A stretch of DNA of 64,000 nt from Apium graveolens (GCF_009905375.1 NC_133648.1:22127884-22191883); one strand, 5' to 3'; positions 48,814 through 60,895 are shown, counted from the first letter of the stretch. Notes: generated from the letters alone by a model not told the origin. Made by a program: numbers and translations.

Positions 48814-49739
48814 AAAAATCAACCAAAACCAACCAAAAACTTGTAGCCTATGGCAAGCAACCAATCTATGATTCAATATTTTGTATGAAGAAAATTTCAA
48901 ATTAATGAAAAGAATTTTCCTTTTTAAGTCAGTTCTTATTTTAACAATTACTGCAAGTAAAGCATATTTCAACCTGGATAAGCAGTCACACTCGGGTTGA
49001 AGGTAAAAATTACAAGCAAACATCAATCTGGATATGGTGCCATACCCGGATTGGAAGCTAACATTAAAAGCAAACAACAACCCGGAGAGGTATGAAAATC
49101 CGGGTTGAAAGCAACTTCTATGAACTTAGATCATTCTCAAAGTACATAAAGAAGCATAAGAAAACATCAATCCGGGTATGGTGCCATACCCGGATTGCAA
49201 GCCAACATTAAAAGCAAACAACAAGCCGGATAAGTATCCAAATCCGGGTTTAAAGCAACTACTATGTACTTAAATAATTCTATAAGTACATAAAAAAGCA
49301 TAAGCAAACATCAATCCGGATATGGTGCCATACCCGGATTGGAAGCCAACATTAAAAGCAAACATCAACTCGGATAGGTATCCAAATCCGAGTTGAAATC
49401 AACTACCATGTACTTAGATCATTTTCTAGGCACATAAATCAGCACAAAGCAAACATCAATCCGGATATGGTTCCATACCCGGATTGGAAGCCAATATTAA
49501 AAGCAAACAACAACTCAGATAAATATCCAAATTCGGGTTGAAAGCTACTACTTTGTACTTAGATCATTTTTTAAGTACATGAAGCGGAACAAAGCAAGCG
49601 TTAGTCCGTAAATGCTGTCATACCCGGTTTGAAAGTCACTATTAAAAGCAAATACCAAACCCGGTATATATTAATACCCGTCCTCAAAGCATCCATTTTA
49701 TACTTAGTCCGATTATGTAAACCAGGTAAGGATTCATAC
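48814..49739 (+). mobile_element. T 3' UTR, cut by E
   Basis: Non-coding region after T integrase, largely made of tandem repeats (from about 48960). It ends where the E LTR begins at 49740. No polypurine tract or 3' LTR of T is seen before that point, so the rest of T should lie to the right of E and D. Confidence 0.65.
48960..49720 (+). repeat. ~144-bp tandem repeat with two dyads per unit
   Basis: Units start at 49021, 49165, 49309, 49454 and 49599, with a partial unit before. Each holds an inverted repeat CCGGATATGG-TG-CCATACCCGG and a second one (CCCGGA..TCCGGG) about 45 bp on, joined by AAGCAAAC and TACTTAGATCATT blocks. The last unit is most diverged. Tandem arrays in the 3' UTR are known for Tat/Ogre-type elements and can give rise to satellites. 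Confidence 0.9.
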
Positions 49740-52492
49740 TATAACGACTTATATATTTTTGTATCATCTAAAAGTGTAATTGTTAAATAACTAATTATAT
49801 AAATATGTGTATTGGCTATGACAGATGGGTGTTGTTTATTAATATTTATGTGAGATTTATTGGTGTACAGGGTTTATTTGCTTAATTATTATTGAACTGT
49901 ATTGATTTGTTTCCACTTTTAAAAGTGGTTTTATTTTAGATTTATTTTCATAAATATTTGGATTGTCTTTAATTTTTTTTATGATTTTATAATTTCAATA
50001 ATGGTTTTTGGGATTTTATAAAATTTAGAAATCAATATTTCATCAATTATTCATCTTTAAATAATTTTCTGATTACATTTATTTGTAAATTCAGTATTTA
50101 ATTCCAGGATGTTTCAAAAATTACGAAACTTATATTTTATGAAGTTTATAATATTCTGAAAATTTTAAAAATATTTTGGAAATTTTTGGGATTAATTTCA
50201 CCTGCACGTTTATTCCTTAATTTGATAAATCCAGATATAGCTTGCGTTTGAATAATTTGTATTTAATTATGAAACTTTTTTTTATTAACATTCGAATATT
50301 TCGAGATTTTTGGCATTAAAATTTTAATATTTCAATAACATTTTTAGCGCCATTGGTTCGTTAAATCAGCAGAAGGCGAACCAGAATCTGTTACAACATG
50401 AGTTCAGGAAACGTGTTGTGTACAGGCTTAAACAGAGAAGTGACTCATTCGTTATTTTGGGAGATAAACATCAATTTCTTTGTCTCTCTCTCTCTCGGCT
50501 GTACTCTCCTGAACTCTCCATCTCGACTCTCTTCTCCGCCCACTCTTTCACCTCTCGTTTCTTTCATTTTGATCCCATCCTCCTTCCTCGTCTCTTCCCT
50601 GTGTCGTTCTGGTTGCCGTTGTTCTATTCCGCCGCCGGCTAATTCCGGTGAGGCTTGGTGGTTCGATTAATCCGTTTGGTTATATATATGTACTGTGTAT
50701 GTATATATGTGCTCGTGTGTGTGATTGTGGTGTGTGTTTGTGTGTGGCCGGTGTTTTGGCCGTTGTTGATCCTTGTTTTCCGATTGTTGCTTGGCTTGTT
50801 TTACTACTATTTATTAATCTCTGCAGGATTTTATTCGAGTAATATTCATGATAAAAATATAATTTTCGTGTGGGGTATAATTGTAATTAATCGGTGGAAT
50901 TTTTGCGTCGAAAACACGAAATTTAATCGGGTACCCGCAAAAATTTTACCGTTGTCGACGATGAACTTCGGTGAGTCGACTGTGGACAGTGATGATTGTT
51001 ATCGAAGTCCTAAATTTATTAAATAAATGAAATGGTTCATATGATTAGTTTCGTACGTAAATAGTTGTTTAATTGTGAAAATTGTATTGTGACGTAAATT
51101 GTGATTTGTTGGGATTGACATCGATTATGTTTCGACGGGTAGGCTTATAAACAGAGGAGTCGCTGTCAAAATTTTTCTAAAAATTATTTTAAATACGAGA
51201 AGCGTACTATACGATATAAAATGTTTTGCCCTTATTGTGAATACTGATTACAAGATTATGTGTATACACATTATACTAGTCGGGTCATCGGATTGGGTTA
51301 TTTAGCTTCGAGGATATCAAGCATGTCGGTATAACTACTTAGGGTATTCTGTTACAGTAGATCCCAGTCGAGTCTCTCAAGGACCAAAGTCAGCATAAAA
51401 GCTACCTAGGGTTCTGTAAAGTATTGCAAGGCAAGTACCCTGACCATTCTTTTATGGTTCAGTACATATGGATAAACTATTGTTTTATTCTCGTACAGGA
51501 ATATAAACGTTTTTAAGTTACGTATCCCCTCTACTTATAACTAATTATTTTGAATCGGTTTTGGGGAAAGTAACTTTGAAAATGAACGAGAAAATGATTT
51601 GTGAACCAGTTTTTACGTGTGTTGTTAAATGAACGATTTTAAACTGAGATAGGTACAAATGATTTGAAAAGTGGATAAAATAATCAGATATTGGATACAT
51701 AGGGGCCAGAGTGGCCTATTGAGGCTGCGTAAGAGGCTAACTCGGTTGCGTGCATTACATAACCGATTAGTCCAGTAGGTCAGAGACCTAGCTAGTCTCT
51801 GAGTTTCGGAACAAGTGTATGGGATGGAAGTTGGAGCCGTCTGGTGTTGATAGCCTAATAAGCTGTCTTCACATATCCATTACGTATCTGATTTTATTTT
51901 GTGATTCCCGTAAGGGAATAAGTGATTTATACAGTTGAATAAAAAATATGAATAATATGCTAAAATTGGACTTTGTTGTTTACACGGCACACAACTACAT
52001 TTGTTTTATGAAAACATGCTAGTCAGTGATATCCAGTTTCTTTTATCGATGTTCATATAGTGTTTTTGGAAATGATTTACAAGTTACTGATTTCATGTTC
52101 ATTTAAGCTCTGTTCCTATAACCGTTTACTCTACTGTTTTTATCTTGATATTCATATGTTGGTACTGCTAAGCGATTATATGCTCACCCTTACAACCTAT
52201 TATATATAAATCACAGATACCTAGAAGACCTATCAGACCTTGGCGGAACCGAGTCTCAGCCCCTTCCGGACCTGGCTCCTCTGAGGTAGTTTGTATCAGA
52301 CCATGTGCGGTCTGATGAGTTGCTGAGTAAGTTTAGTGTATCTGACTTTTAATAATTGTTTTGTAATACTGAGTAGCTTAATTCATACTTGAACCTGGAT
52401 CGGATCTTGATTTTGGGATCTTATAGTTTATGTTTTGTGATTGTTATATTTTGTGACGTCAACTCCTGGCCCCTGGGTTGAGGCTGTCACAG
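49740..52492 (+). mobile_element. E 5' LTR
   Basis: About 2.75 kb. The right end GAGGCTGTCACA before the primer site is firm. The left end is taken as TATAACGACTTATAT, reading the expected TGTAACGAC start with a G-to-A change; this is less certain. A CT-rich block at 50477-50570 resembles an early transcript region. Frames at 50398-51026 lie inside the LTR and show no domain. Confidence 0.7.
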
Positions 52493-52494
52493 TT

Positions 52495-52506
52495 GGTATC
52501 AAAGCT
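52495..52506 (+). other. E primer-binding site
   Basis: TGGTATCAAAGC: tRNA-iMet site with one G-to-A difference from the A and D version. Confidence 0.85.
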
Positions 52507-52722
52507 ACAGGTTCAAGTCCCTGATTTAGATTAGGAATCGAGTCAAAAAGGTATAGAAACTGTTTCCTAAGGTGTGAGTCAGCAACTCATTTAGAGGGGC
52601 AACCCTAAGAGTCAGTCGAGGGTTCCGATGGCATTACCCTGACATCTATTGATGTTTTGATATAACTGCCTTAACCTTATTTTATCTTCTCTGTATATTT
52701 ATATTTTTGACAGTGGCCTATA
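52507..52722 (+). other. E leader
   Basis: About 215 bp between primer site and leader ORF, starting like the A and D leaders (TACAGGTTCAAGTCCCTGA against CAGGTTATAAGTCACTGA). No domain. Confidence 0.6.
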
Positions 52723-53279
52723 GTGATCTCCAATTCTTTATCCCGGGAGAACAGATCTGATTCAGACAACTCAGACTCAGAGAGGACCCTAGATGTTGTA
52801 GCTGAGGAGACTCATTTTCCTCCCCCACTAGTGCCTCAGTTTGTTCCGAGGATATGCCTGGACCTAGTGCCAATCCCTGTTGGGTACGAAGATCAGTATC
52901 AGCTATTAGGGACTTTCAACCGGGTTGTGGACCTAATTTTTCTTTCTTTAGACCACCAATCCCTCCTTCTGCTCTTACAGATACTTCCTCCCCGATCCCG
53001 TATCATGTTCACCAGACGGTGAACAGATATTTCATTAGAGAGCAGAGCCCGGAGCTCGCCGCGCATCTTGATCGAGTACCAGTTGGACCCTTTCAAGGCA
53101 TCACTATTCCCTCACCCGATATCTAGGCCCGAGTGAGGACTTTGACTCAAACTGCTGTTGAGCGAGCTAGGTCTATTGACCCTTTTATTAGCTCTGAGTT
53201 TAGGTCCATTTAGTACCAGGACTTGGTTAACTGGTTGGTGTTCGAGTTAGGCTCGATTGGTGGAAGTGGAAGTGGTTAG
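52723..53279 (+). pseudogene. E leader ORF (extra frame before gag)
   Basis: Diverged, frame-broken relative of the D leader ORF in the same position. It has a Pro-rich first half (HFPPPLVPQFVPR; PNFSFFRPPIPPSA in the 52854 frame), then a middle IREQSPELAAHLDRV, an Arg-rich stretch (TLTQTAVERARSID) and an end LVNWLVFELGSIGGSGSG before TAG at 53277. D ends with the comparable pattern LVEWAKWVLEELEEIGG. This shared end, in elements whose LTRs are otherwise different, argues that it was a real protein. Stops occur near 53124 and 53211. Confidence 0.5.
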
Positions 53280-53706
53280 AGTAGAGTTGCAGCAGTGTTA
53301 GATAGAACTTAGATTTGGTTCTTAGGAGTTCTGTAGTTGTTTTCTTTATATATGTACATTATGTTGTGGTAGTTTGTAGTAGTTGGAGGTTGTATATCAG
53401 CCAATTTTGTTGTGTACTCGGATGGTTTAGTACTTGGATATCAATTGTATCAGTTGGATTTCTGTATGGTTGTTATATAGTAGCTACTTCATTAGGTTGT
53501 TCAGTTTTCATATACTTGTGTGTTGTTGTTGTTACTATTATTGTTCCTTCTGTTGCTGGTATTTCTAGAATATAATCTTTCACTCAGGATGGATTCAATT
53601 AATTGAGGATGAGGATATTGTCTTAGTTGCAGCACTCTCCTGATACATATGTATAAACTGTTTGGAGCAATCCACTTTCTTATATATGACTGCTATGTTT
53701 CAGGAG
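53280..53706 (+). other. E spacer between leader ORF and gag
   Basis: About 430 bp, T- and G-rich, no domain. It ends with TGCTATGTTTCAG|GAGAATG, a candidate splice acceptor directly before gag, matching the arrangement in A and D. Confidence 0.45.
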
Positions 53707-55000
53707 AATGTAACTTAAGAAGAATTCTCAACCCATCAACGGATCTGCTGGGATCCCTGCATGAGTGAATTGATAGATTTTTTGCATCAGCAGTGTACTC
53801 AGCTGGCCAAACAGAAACAACAATTCCAACAGCAACAACAACAATTTCAGCAGCAGCAGCAACAACAACAACAACAACAATAACAACTCATACAACAACA
53901 ATAATCGCAAATCCGACAGCAGGAGCTACAGATCCAACAGTAGCATAAGTTGAGGGGGACAACCCAAGCTGTTAGTTTTAAGTCTTTCCAGGCTGTGAAA
54001 CCCCCAGAATTCAAAGGTGAAGTAGATCTTATTGCTTCCATAATCTGGTTGAAGGAAATGGAGAAGGCTTTTGCACTCACTAAGGTGAGTGAGGATTTGA
54101 AGACAGACTATGCTAGTTATTTTCTGAAAAATAATTCGAACTATTGGTGGGAGTCTACGCGAGCGTTAGAAGGAGAGGGTCCTATTTCTTGAACCCGATT
54201 CACCAAACTGTTCTTGGAAAAATATTTTTCGGATTGTCTCCAAAGTCATATGGAGATAGAGTTTTTAGAGTTGAAGCAAGGGGACAAAAGTGTCACAAAG
54301 TATGATGCAAAGTTCACAGAATTGGCTCGTATAGCACTAGAGTATGTAAGTTCGGAAGCCTAGAGAGTGAAGCGGTTTGAACAAGGATTGAAGCCATAGA
54401 TTAGGAGTGGAGTTGTAGCTCTACAACTCAAGATATATACTTCAGTAGTTCAGGCTGTCATAGTAATAGAAATTGACCAGAGATTATCTGCTAAGGAAAA
54501 GGGTGAGAAGAAAAGGAAGTTTGAAGGTGGGCCTGCAAAGTCAGAACAAGAAGGAGCAAGTTAGAAGTTTTAGTAAAGGTTTGGAAGGAATAAAGACAGG
54601 AAATTCAGGAGGTAGAATTTTCCACAAGTTAAGCCCAGTACTACCTTAGTCAGTTCTACTCCGACAAAGTCCAGCAAGCCGGTGATCAATTGCAAGACAC
54701 GTGGAAAGAAGCACAGTGGTCAGTGCAGAGAGAACGTTAATTGTTTTAAGTGTGGCCAGAAGGGTCATTATTCCACTGAGTGCAAATCTGAGAACCAAGG
54801 AGTAACCTGTTTCAGTTGTGATAAAGTGGGGCATATTGCTAGGAATTGCAGATCAGTTACCCAGGGCAGTATAGGAAGAAGTGCATCTCAAGGACCAGCA
54901 ACAAGTACAACCAGGGCTAGGACTTTCAAAATGACTAAGAAATCCATGGCTCAGGATTCTAATGTAGTTGCAGGTATGCTTTCTCTTAATTACATGTATG
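53707..55000 (+). pseudogene. E gag, Gln-rich
   Basis: Gag with a long Gln-rich N-terminus at about 53790-53945, encoded by CAA/CAG runs in which several codons have become TAA or TAG. The capsid domain follows (QAVKPPEFKGEVDLIASIIW, LKEMEKAF, SYFLKNNSNYWWESTRALEG), then a TGA, and EFLELKQGDKSVTKYDAKFT. Nucleocapsid at 54682-54850: CKTRGKKHSGQC (second Cys of the pair altered), CFKCGQKGHYSTEC, CFSCDKVGHIARNC. At least six stops in all. Confidence 0.82.
53796..53945 (+). repeat. CAA/CAG microsatellite in E gag
   Basis: CAACAA and CAGCAG runs encoding poly-Gln in the gag frame, now interrupted by TAA and TAG. A leucine-run frame on minus (53910-53728) is an artefact of the same repeat. Confidence 0.85.
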
Positions 55001-55843
55001 TTAACATTATATTTGATTCAGGAGTGTCTAAATCTTTCATATCCATGTATTATGTGAATAGAATGCAATTAATATTGGAAGACTTAGATGAGCCTTTAAC
55101 CATAGAAGTGGCCAATCAAGATAAAGTACATGTAAGTCAATTTTTTCTTAAGTGTTCAAAAGGATTTCAGGTCATTCTTTTCCCGCCGACTTAATACCTT
55201 TTGAGTTAGGAGAATTCAATGTTATTCTAGGCATGGGTTGGTTGTCTCTGTATAAGGCAAGTATTGACTGCAAGAAAAAGAGAGTTTTTATGTATGCAAA
55301 AGATAATGTAAGGATAAGCTATCAAGGACAGAAGCAGGACAAGAAGTTTTTCTCAGCAATGCAGGCAAAGAAATTGTTAAGGCAAGGATGCAAAGCATAT
55401 TTGGCTCATGTGGTGGACACCAAGAAATGGACTCCTACTTTGGATGAGATTCCCATAGTAAGAGAATATCCCGATGTCTTTCCAGAAGAGTTGTCGGGAT
55501 TACCACCTGATCAAGAAATAGAGTTCTCCATTGATTTGATACCAGGAGCAGAACCAGTTTCTAAAGCTCCATACGAATGGATCCAATGGAAATGAAGGAA
55601 TTGTCCAAACAACTTCAAGAACTATTGGATAAAGGAGTTATCTGACCAAGTGTTTCTCCGTGGGGTGCTCCAGTGTTATTCGTAAAGAAGAAGGATGGAA
55701 GTATGAGTTTATGCATCTATAATAGGGAGCCAAACAAGTTGACGATCAAGAATAAGTATCCTTTGCCGAGGATTGACGATTTATTTGACCAGCATAAAGG
55801 AGCATGCTGTTTTTCAAAGATCGACTTAAGATCCGGCTACCAC
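54950..55843 (+). pseudogene. E protease and start of reverse transcriptase
   Basis: Protease site reads IIFDSGVSKSFIS (DSGA-type with Val), followed after a frameshift near 55170 by LIPFELGEFNVILGMGWLSL. RT begins at 55440 (EIPIVREYPDVFPEELSGLP), has a frame break near 55580 and a TGA near 55641, and reaches [11 protein letters not shown], where D is inserted at 55844. The remaining RT, RNase H and integrase are beyond the window. Confidence 0.82.
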
Positions 55844-56520
55844 TGTAATATACGGGATATATCGCGTAATTATTTTGCTATTAAATAATTATTATGTGAG
55901 TTCAGTATCTATTCTGTGAGTTAATTGTTAAATGTTATCTGTACTTGGATATTCAAAAATAATATTAATTGAGTATTTTAATTTTTATATGTCCAAAATA
56001 AAACATAGAAAATTGTCATATCTTCCTAATTATTTTTATGTTGATTTATGGATTTATAAGGATCATATGAAATTTATAAAATCTTTTTCCGAGTATTTAA
56101 AATCTATTTTATAAAAACGGGAACCAACCGACGTCAACCGTTGTTACGTTTTTGGAACCCGAAACTCTTCTGAGAACTCCTTCCTAACCTAATTATAATA
56201 TTCCGAGCATATTCCATGTTTCGACTTTTTCGATCCGGCGTACAGTTTGTCTTGCGCGGGTCCCGGCGCAACATTTTCGATACAATATTCGTTTTGGTAA
56301 ATCAATAAAACCCGTATTTTCGATAAACGGAGCTTTTTATTAAACTATCACAATTATCACTTCGTAATACGTGTAACCAGGCGCTGAGACCAAGACCACA
56401 GTACAAATGTACTGATTTGGATAATTATCCCGAAAACCGATACCGTTTGGATCAGTTTTTACAAATAAACGTACCGTTTTATATCCGGAATGATCCAACG
56501 GGATACTAATATTCCGTAAA

Positions 56521-56529
56521 TATAAATAT
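56521..56529 (+). promoter_or_regulatory. TATA box of D LTR
   Basis: TATAAATAT in the same conserved context as in the A LTRs. Confidence 0.6.
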
Positions 56530-59120
56530 GCTTTTTCTGTATTTTATTTCGTATCAAAATCATTTGCAGATAGTTAATTCTATATTTTTCAGAGAAAAAC
56601 CCTAATTACATAAACTGTTCTAAGAATCAAACAGCAAAACGAAGGCGTTACCGATCTCTGTTTTCAAAGCTTGAGTAACCAAAATGAAGGATTTGAAGTG
56701 TTCTATCAGATTCTGAGCTTTGTTTCACTGCAGAATCAAAGGTTTATTTTCTGGAAATTTATTTATTTTCGAATTAAATTTATTAAAAATATGAATTTTT
56801 GTTCGGATGATTGTTTGTATGATTTGATGATTGCATGTTGTAGAGCTTGTTTTCCTGATGATTTTGATATATTATACGTCTGATTTGGAGTTCAATAACA
56901 TGTTCAAATTTGAGTTTGATTTTCGAATTTTAAAATGAGGGTTTATAACCCGTATGAATGTTCATAATTGAAATTTGGGGGTTTGTTATTCTGAAATAGA
57001 TTGATTTTGTGGTATAGTGTATTGTATTCTCTGTGAAATTTGCAATCTAGTCGTACAAGTTTCATGAATCAACGAGGTCTGTAGAGAAGGGAGTTGTGTT
57101 TTGAAGTTTACGTCGAACCCGCCGGAAACCGGCGAATTTCTTGATCATATTCCGGCCAAGTCTGGGGTTATTGATGAATTTTGATTACAGATATAGGTTC
57201 TTGGTGTTGTGTAGTTTAATTCTGGAGGTGATGGTGGTGGGAGGATGCCGGAGGTGAGTTCTCCGGCCACCCACAATTTTCCGGCGACTGAAACTGCAAA
57301 ATTGCAGTTTAGTCCCTGTAGTTTGCAAAGTTTTCAAAAATAGGATTCCTGTTTATAAAATGTTTAAAAATCATATTTCCTATTTATTTTTATTATAAAA
57401 ATTCATTTTTTAATTTCTGAAAATTCTGAAAATTATTCTTTTAATTCCGAAAATTATTTTTAATTCAAAAATAAATCTAAATTAATTAGTTAATTAATTT
57501 CAGTTAATTTTTAATTATTTAATTGGTTAATTAATTCGAAAATTAATTGATTAATTGATTTAATTAATTATTAATTGATTTTAATCAATTATTTAATTAG
57601 ATTTAATTATTTAAAAATTCTGAAAAATAGTTTCGAGCTTTAAAATATTATTCTAAATTATTTCCAAAGCTCGATAATTTGTATAAAATTGTTTCGGAGC
57701 TAGAATTGGCCTACCGAACCCTGTTTATTAACCCGAAATTGATCCAACGACCCGTTTTAATTCTGAAAATGTTTTAAAAACCATTTTAAATATCAGAAAG
57801 CCTATTTATGACCCGAGACTTCTTTATAAATAATATATCATTGATTACGTGATGTATTATGTGCTATATGTGACTTGTTAATTGACTATCAGTCTATATA
57901 TTCGGTGTTAACTTGATTATTGCATAACTTTCAATCCGTTAATCGGATTTGGGTAAAACGAAGGGTAGATAGAAGTATGTGTTGAATAGAACTCTATGAG
58001 TCGATTATTGATAGATGCTTATGATATGTGAGCAGAAGAGGCAAGGCGTAGGAAAGGGAAACAGGTAGTTGAGGAGTAAAACGATTGTGATTGTAAGCGA
58101 GTGCAGTGTAGTAAGCTAATACCAGGCAAGTGTTCTGAACTTTCTCGAGATATTGTAGTACTTGATAGTCTTGTTGATATTGCAAGTGCTTTGAAGCACT
58201 GTACCCTAAACCTTGATTCCAGTTGTTGTTCTTGAGCCGTAACCTGATTCTTTCTAGACCATTGATTGTTGTATACCCAAACACGAACCTCAAGTATACG
58301 ATCCTACTCCACAAATACATACAAACTAAATATTAAACACTGAACCAGATTGCTTACACAATCAAATCTTTTTATTTTATGTTTTGAAAGACCAAATCCT
58401 TGAAACCCTGAAACATTGATTCCATTGTTATCCAATTCTTTCATTACCCAGCATCTAAGCTTTGAAATTACCTTATTGATCCTTACAAGGATTGAAACCC
58501 TTTTATTGTTAAACACTCATTGTTGTTGATGATTCTGGTTATTGATTATTATTGCTTATTCTGTTATTATGTTAGAATTGGATTGTTTTTATAAAATTAT
58601 GGACCAGATTCGTGGTCAGACCATATAATGGTCAAGTTAGGCCAATGGGTGCCTTGGATCCAGTAGTTAGAGCAGTGATGTGTGCTTTGCTCGGGGTTAG
58701 TGCGTGACTGATCAGCAGCCTAACCTTGGTTTTTAACATGAAAATATAATATCCAATTCTAAATCATAATCCATTGTTCACTTGATATCATAACCATATT
58801 CACTTGATGATCATTATTCTCAGTTTTGTCATTGTGACTTGCTGAGTTACTTAGCTCATTTGTGCGATATTGTTTCTGTTCTTTTCCATTTAAGAAGGAA
58901 CCAGTTGGTACCGCGGATCCCCAGTCCAGCGCGAGAGCTAGGGGTTCAGGTTGATCGAGCTAAGCTAGTAGGTTTCTTTTGGGATAATTTAAGTTTGTAA
59001 AAGTTTGTAATATGTTTAATACTCAGTTGAGTTTGACTAGTTGGGATTTGATCGGTATGTAATATAAGTAGATGTGTGGCTTGTGTGCATACTTTAACCT
59101 GTTATGATCCGTGGTAGTTG

Positions 59121-59126
59121 GTAAGT
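59121..59126 (+). promoter_or_regulatory. Candidate 5' splice site in D U5
   Basis: GTAAGT in GTTG|GTAAGTAGGGTCA, identical to A at 16741. It could pair with the acceptor ending at 60169. Confidence 0.35.
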
Positions 59127-59236
59127 AGGGTCATTGCCTATTATTATTTTCTTTATTATTGTTAGAAGCAGGTTATAAATGAGGTGTGTGTGTGGACCCC
59201 AAACTTCTGACCCGGGTTTTGAGGGCGTTACAGGTT

Positions 59237-59248
59237 TGGTATCAGAGC
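59237..59248 (+). other. D primer-binding site (tRNA-iMet)
   Basis: TGGTATCAGAGC, four bases after the LTR end. Confidence 0.93.
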
Positions 59249-59430
59249 CACAGGTTATAAGTCACTGACACAAGCCTAGGTTGACGGGAATGGGTAGAGG
59301 GTTAGGATTAGAAGTAAGGAATATAAACATAGAACGTCGAGAGGTTGAGTGCTTCGGTATATCAGGTATTAGTGTAATTCGCGTTATGGTTCGAGATTCT
59401 GATATTGCGATATGATTTCAGATAGCAGCG

Positions 59431-59943
59431 ATGGCCGACTCTTTTATTCCCGTATCAGCTGATCACTTAGAGCCTTCAGTTGGAGTGCCGTCTTCGGATC
59501 CACATCCTGTTGTTCCACCAGTATTGGCTATACTACCTCCACCTATGTTACAGCCCGTACCACTGCAGGCTATTCCACCTCCAGGCATGAGGCCACCTGT
59601 CAGAGGACCCCCACCTGCTGATTCAGGCTTTACTGGTCATTCAGTTACAGGAGTACCTTTTCAGTTCTCTTCCTATCCTGTCCCATATCATCAGTTTGAG
59701 GCTTGCCTTATGGAGCAGCGATTCCTTCAGGGTCAGATTTAGGAGTTACTACATATCATGCGTACCAGAGAGGTTGGGAGTGGTGAGAGGTGACTCAGAG
59801 AGAGGCTACAGGCGTTTCGTAGGACAGCTGCAGTGAGGATTGCTGAGGCTACACATGAGGACATCACCCCTGATTTCCTAGTAGAGTGGGCCAAGTGGGT
59901 TCTAGAGGAGCTTGAGGAGATTGGAGGTCTAGATTTTCCATGA
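59431..59943 (+). pseudogene. D leader ORF (extra frame before gag)
   Basis: Best copy of the extra frame: ATG at 59431 (context GCGATGGCC), 170 codons to TGA at 59941, with two internal stops (TAG at 59740, TGA at 59791) that are CAG and CGA in A. The first ~90 residues are rich in Pro (VVPPVLAILPPPMLQPVPLQ, IPPPGMRPP, GPPPADSG). The second half is Arg/Glu-rich and probably helical (REVGSGER, RLQAFRRTAAVRIAEA, WAKWVLEELEEIGG). No zinc knuckle, protease, membrane segment or known Gag motif is seen. It lies between primer site and gag, separate from gag by 461 bp. Role unknown. Confidence 0.65.
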
Positions 59944-60404
59944 GTCAGAGATTCAGAGATGGAGATGCTGAGCCGTGTTGTTATGCTCATGTAGTATGTA
60001 CAGTAGTGTGTAGTGTATATCAGTAGACTTTTGAGTTGTGTTTATAGACTAGCTATGCTGACTAGTGAGTAGGTTGTTGTACCCTTTTGCTTTTACTTCC
60101 GAAGCGTCTTTACGTTTGTACTACCTAAAACTTTTGATCTATATATATCAGTACCTTTTTCCTTTCCAGCACTGTCATTTATTTTATTGCACCTGTTTTA
60201 CCTTACCTTATATATTGCACCAGTTATACCCTTGTGATACCATGTACCATGTTTTCCATAACTGTTTATATATTCTGTAAAGAAGCATGCAATTTACTTA
60301 GTTATAACTGTTTTCAAAAAGAGATATTTCTGTTTTGCAAAACTATTCTTTTATGCAGAAGATTGATTCAATAGCTAAATAAGTTGATTGATTCTTTACT
60401 GAAA
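59944..60404 (+). other. D spacer between leader ORF and gag
   Basis: 461 bp, no domain. A conserved pyrimidine tract (CTTTTTCCTTTCCAG, ending 60169) resembles a splice acceptor. The frame at 60065-60280 is chance. Confidence 0.5.
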
Positions 60405-60895
60405 ATGCCTCCCAGAAGAAATACCCGCACCAACACCCAGAATGAAGAAACCAATAACAACAACAACCAAGATGATATAAACCCAAATGTGAACCCAGGA
60501 TCCATAGACCCAGCAATAGCCCAGATTCTTCAAATCTTGGCCCAACAAACAGTTCACCTGGCACAACAACAACAACAAAGATAGACCAACCCCCAGGTAA
60601 CTTTTAAAACTTTTCAAGCAGTAAACCCACCAGAATTCAAGGGTTCCTTAGAGCCAATTGAAGCAAATGTTTGGTTAAAGGAAATAGAGAAGGCATTTGC
60701 CTTAGTGAAAGTAAAGGAGGAACAAAAGGTTGAGTTTGCAAGTTACTATCTGAAGAATGAAGCCACCTATTGGTGGGAGATGGTGAAGACATTGGAAGGT
60801 ACAGATGTTATTACTTGGGAAAGGTTTAAGGAATTGTTTTTAGTAAAAGTATTTTCCTCAGTTTGTTCAGGATCAAATGGAGCTGAAGTTTTTAG
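60405..60895 (+). pseudogene. D gag, N-terminal part
   Basis: ATG at 60405 (MPPRRNTRTNTQ), an Asn-rich stretch, the ILQILAQQTVHLAQQQQQR block, then TAG at 60582 and, in the same frame, the capsid domain (NPPEFKGSLEPIEANVWLKE, YLKNEATYWWEMVKTLEG). A 1-bp insertion near 60850, judged against A, shifts the frame into the long downstream ORF. Apart from the stop and the shift it is well preserved. Confidence 0.85.

Larger units (their letters stand above)
49740..55843 (+). mobile_element. Element E: Tekay-like Ty3/gypsy, interrupted by D
   Basis: 5' LTR, imperfect tRNA-iMet primer site, leader ORF, Gln-rich gag, protease and the start of RT on +, cut at 55843 by the D LTR. The remainder is outside the window. 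More diverged from A and D than these are from each other. It is inserted in the T 3' UTR. Confidence 0.82.
55844..59232 (+). mobile_element. D 5' LTR
   Basis: A 3389-bp LTR from TGTAATATACGGG to GGGCGTTACA. Colinear with the A LTRs but clearly diverged. Its ends form the inverted pair TGTAA/TTACA. TATA at 56521; candidate splice donor GTAAGT at 59121. Confidence 0.9.

Noticed and set aside
48960..49720. CRISPR-like regular repeats
   Set aside because: Repeats are directly tandem at ~144 bp without unique spacers, lie in a retrotransposon 3' UTR and have no cas genes nearby.
50398..51026. Frames of 60-123 codons on + that could look like a small secreted protein
   Set aside because: They lie inside the E LTR, in the CT-rich early transcript region, with no domain and mutual overlap in different frames.
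53728..54080. Leucine- and cysteine-run frames on minus
   Set aside because: Reverse readings of the CAA/CAG repeat in E gag.
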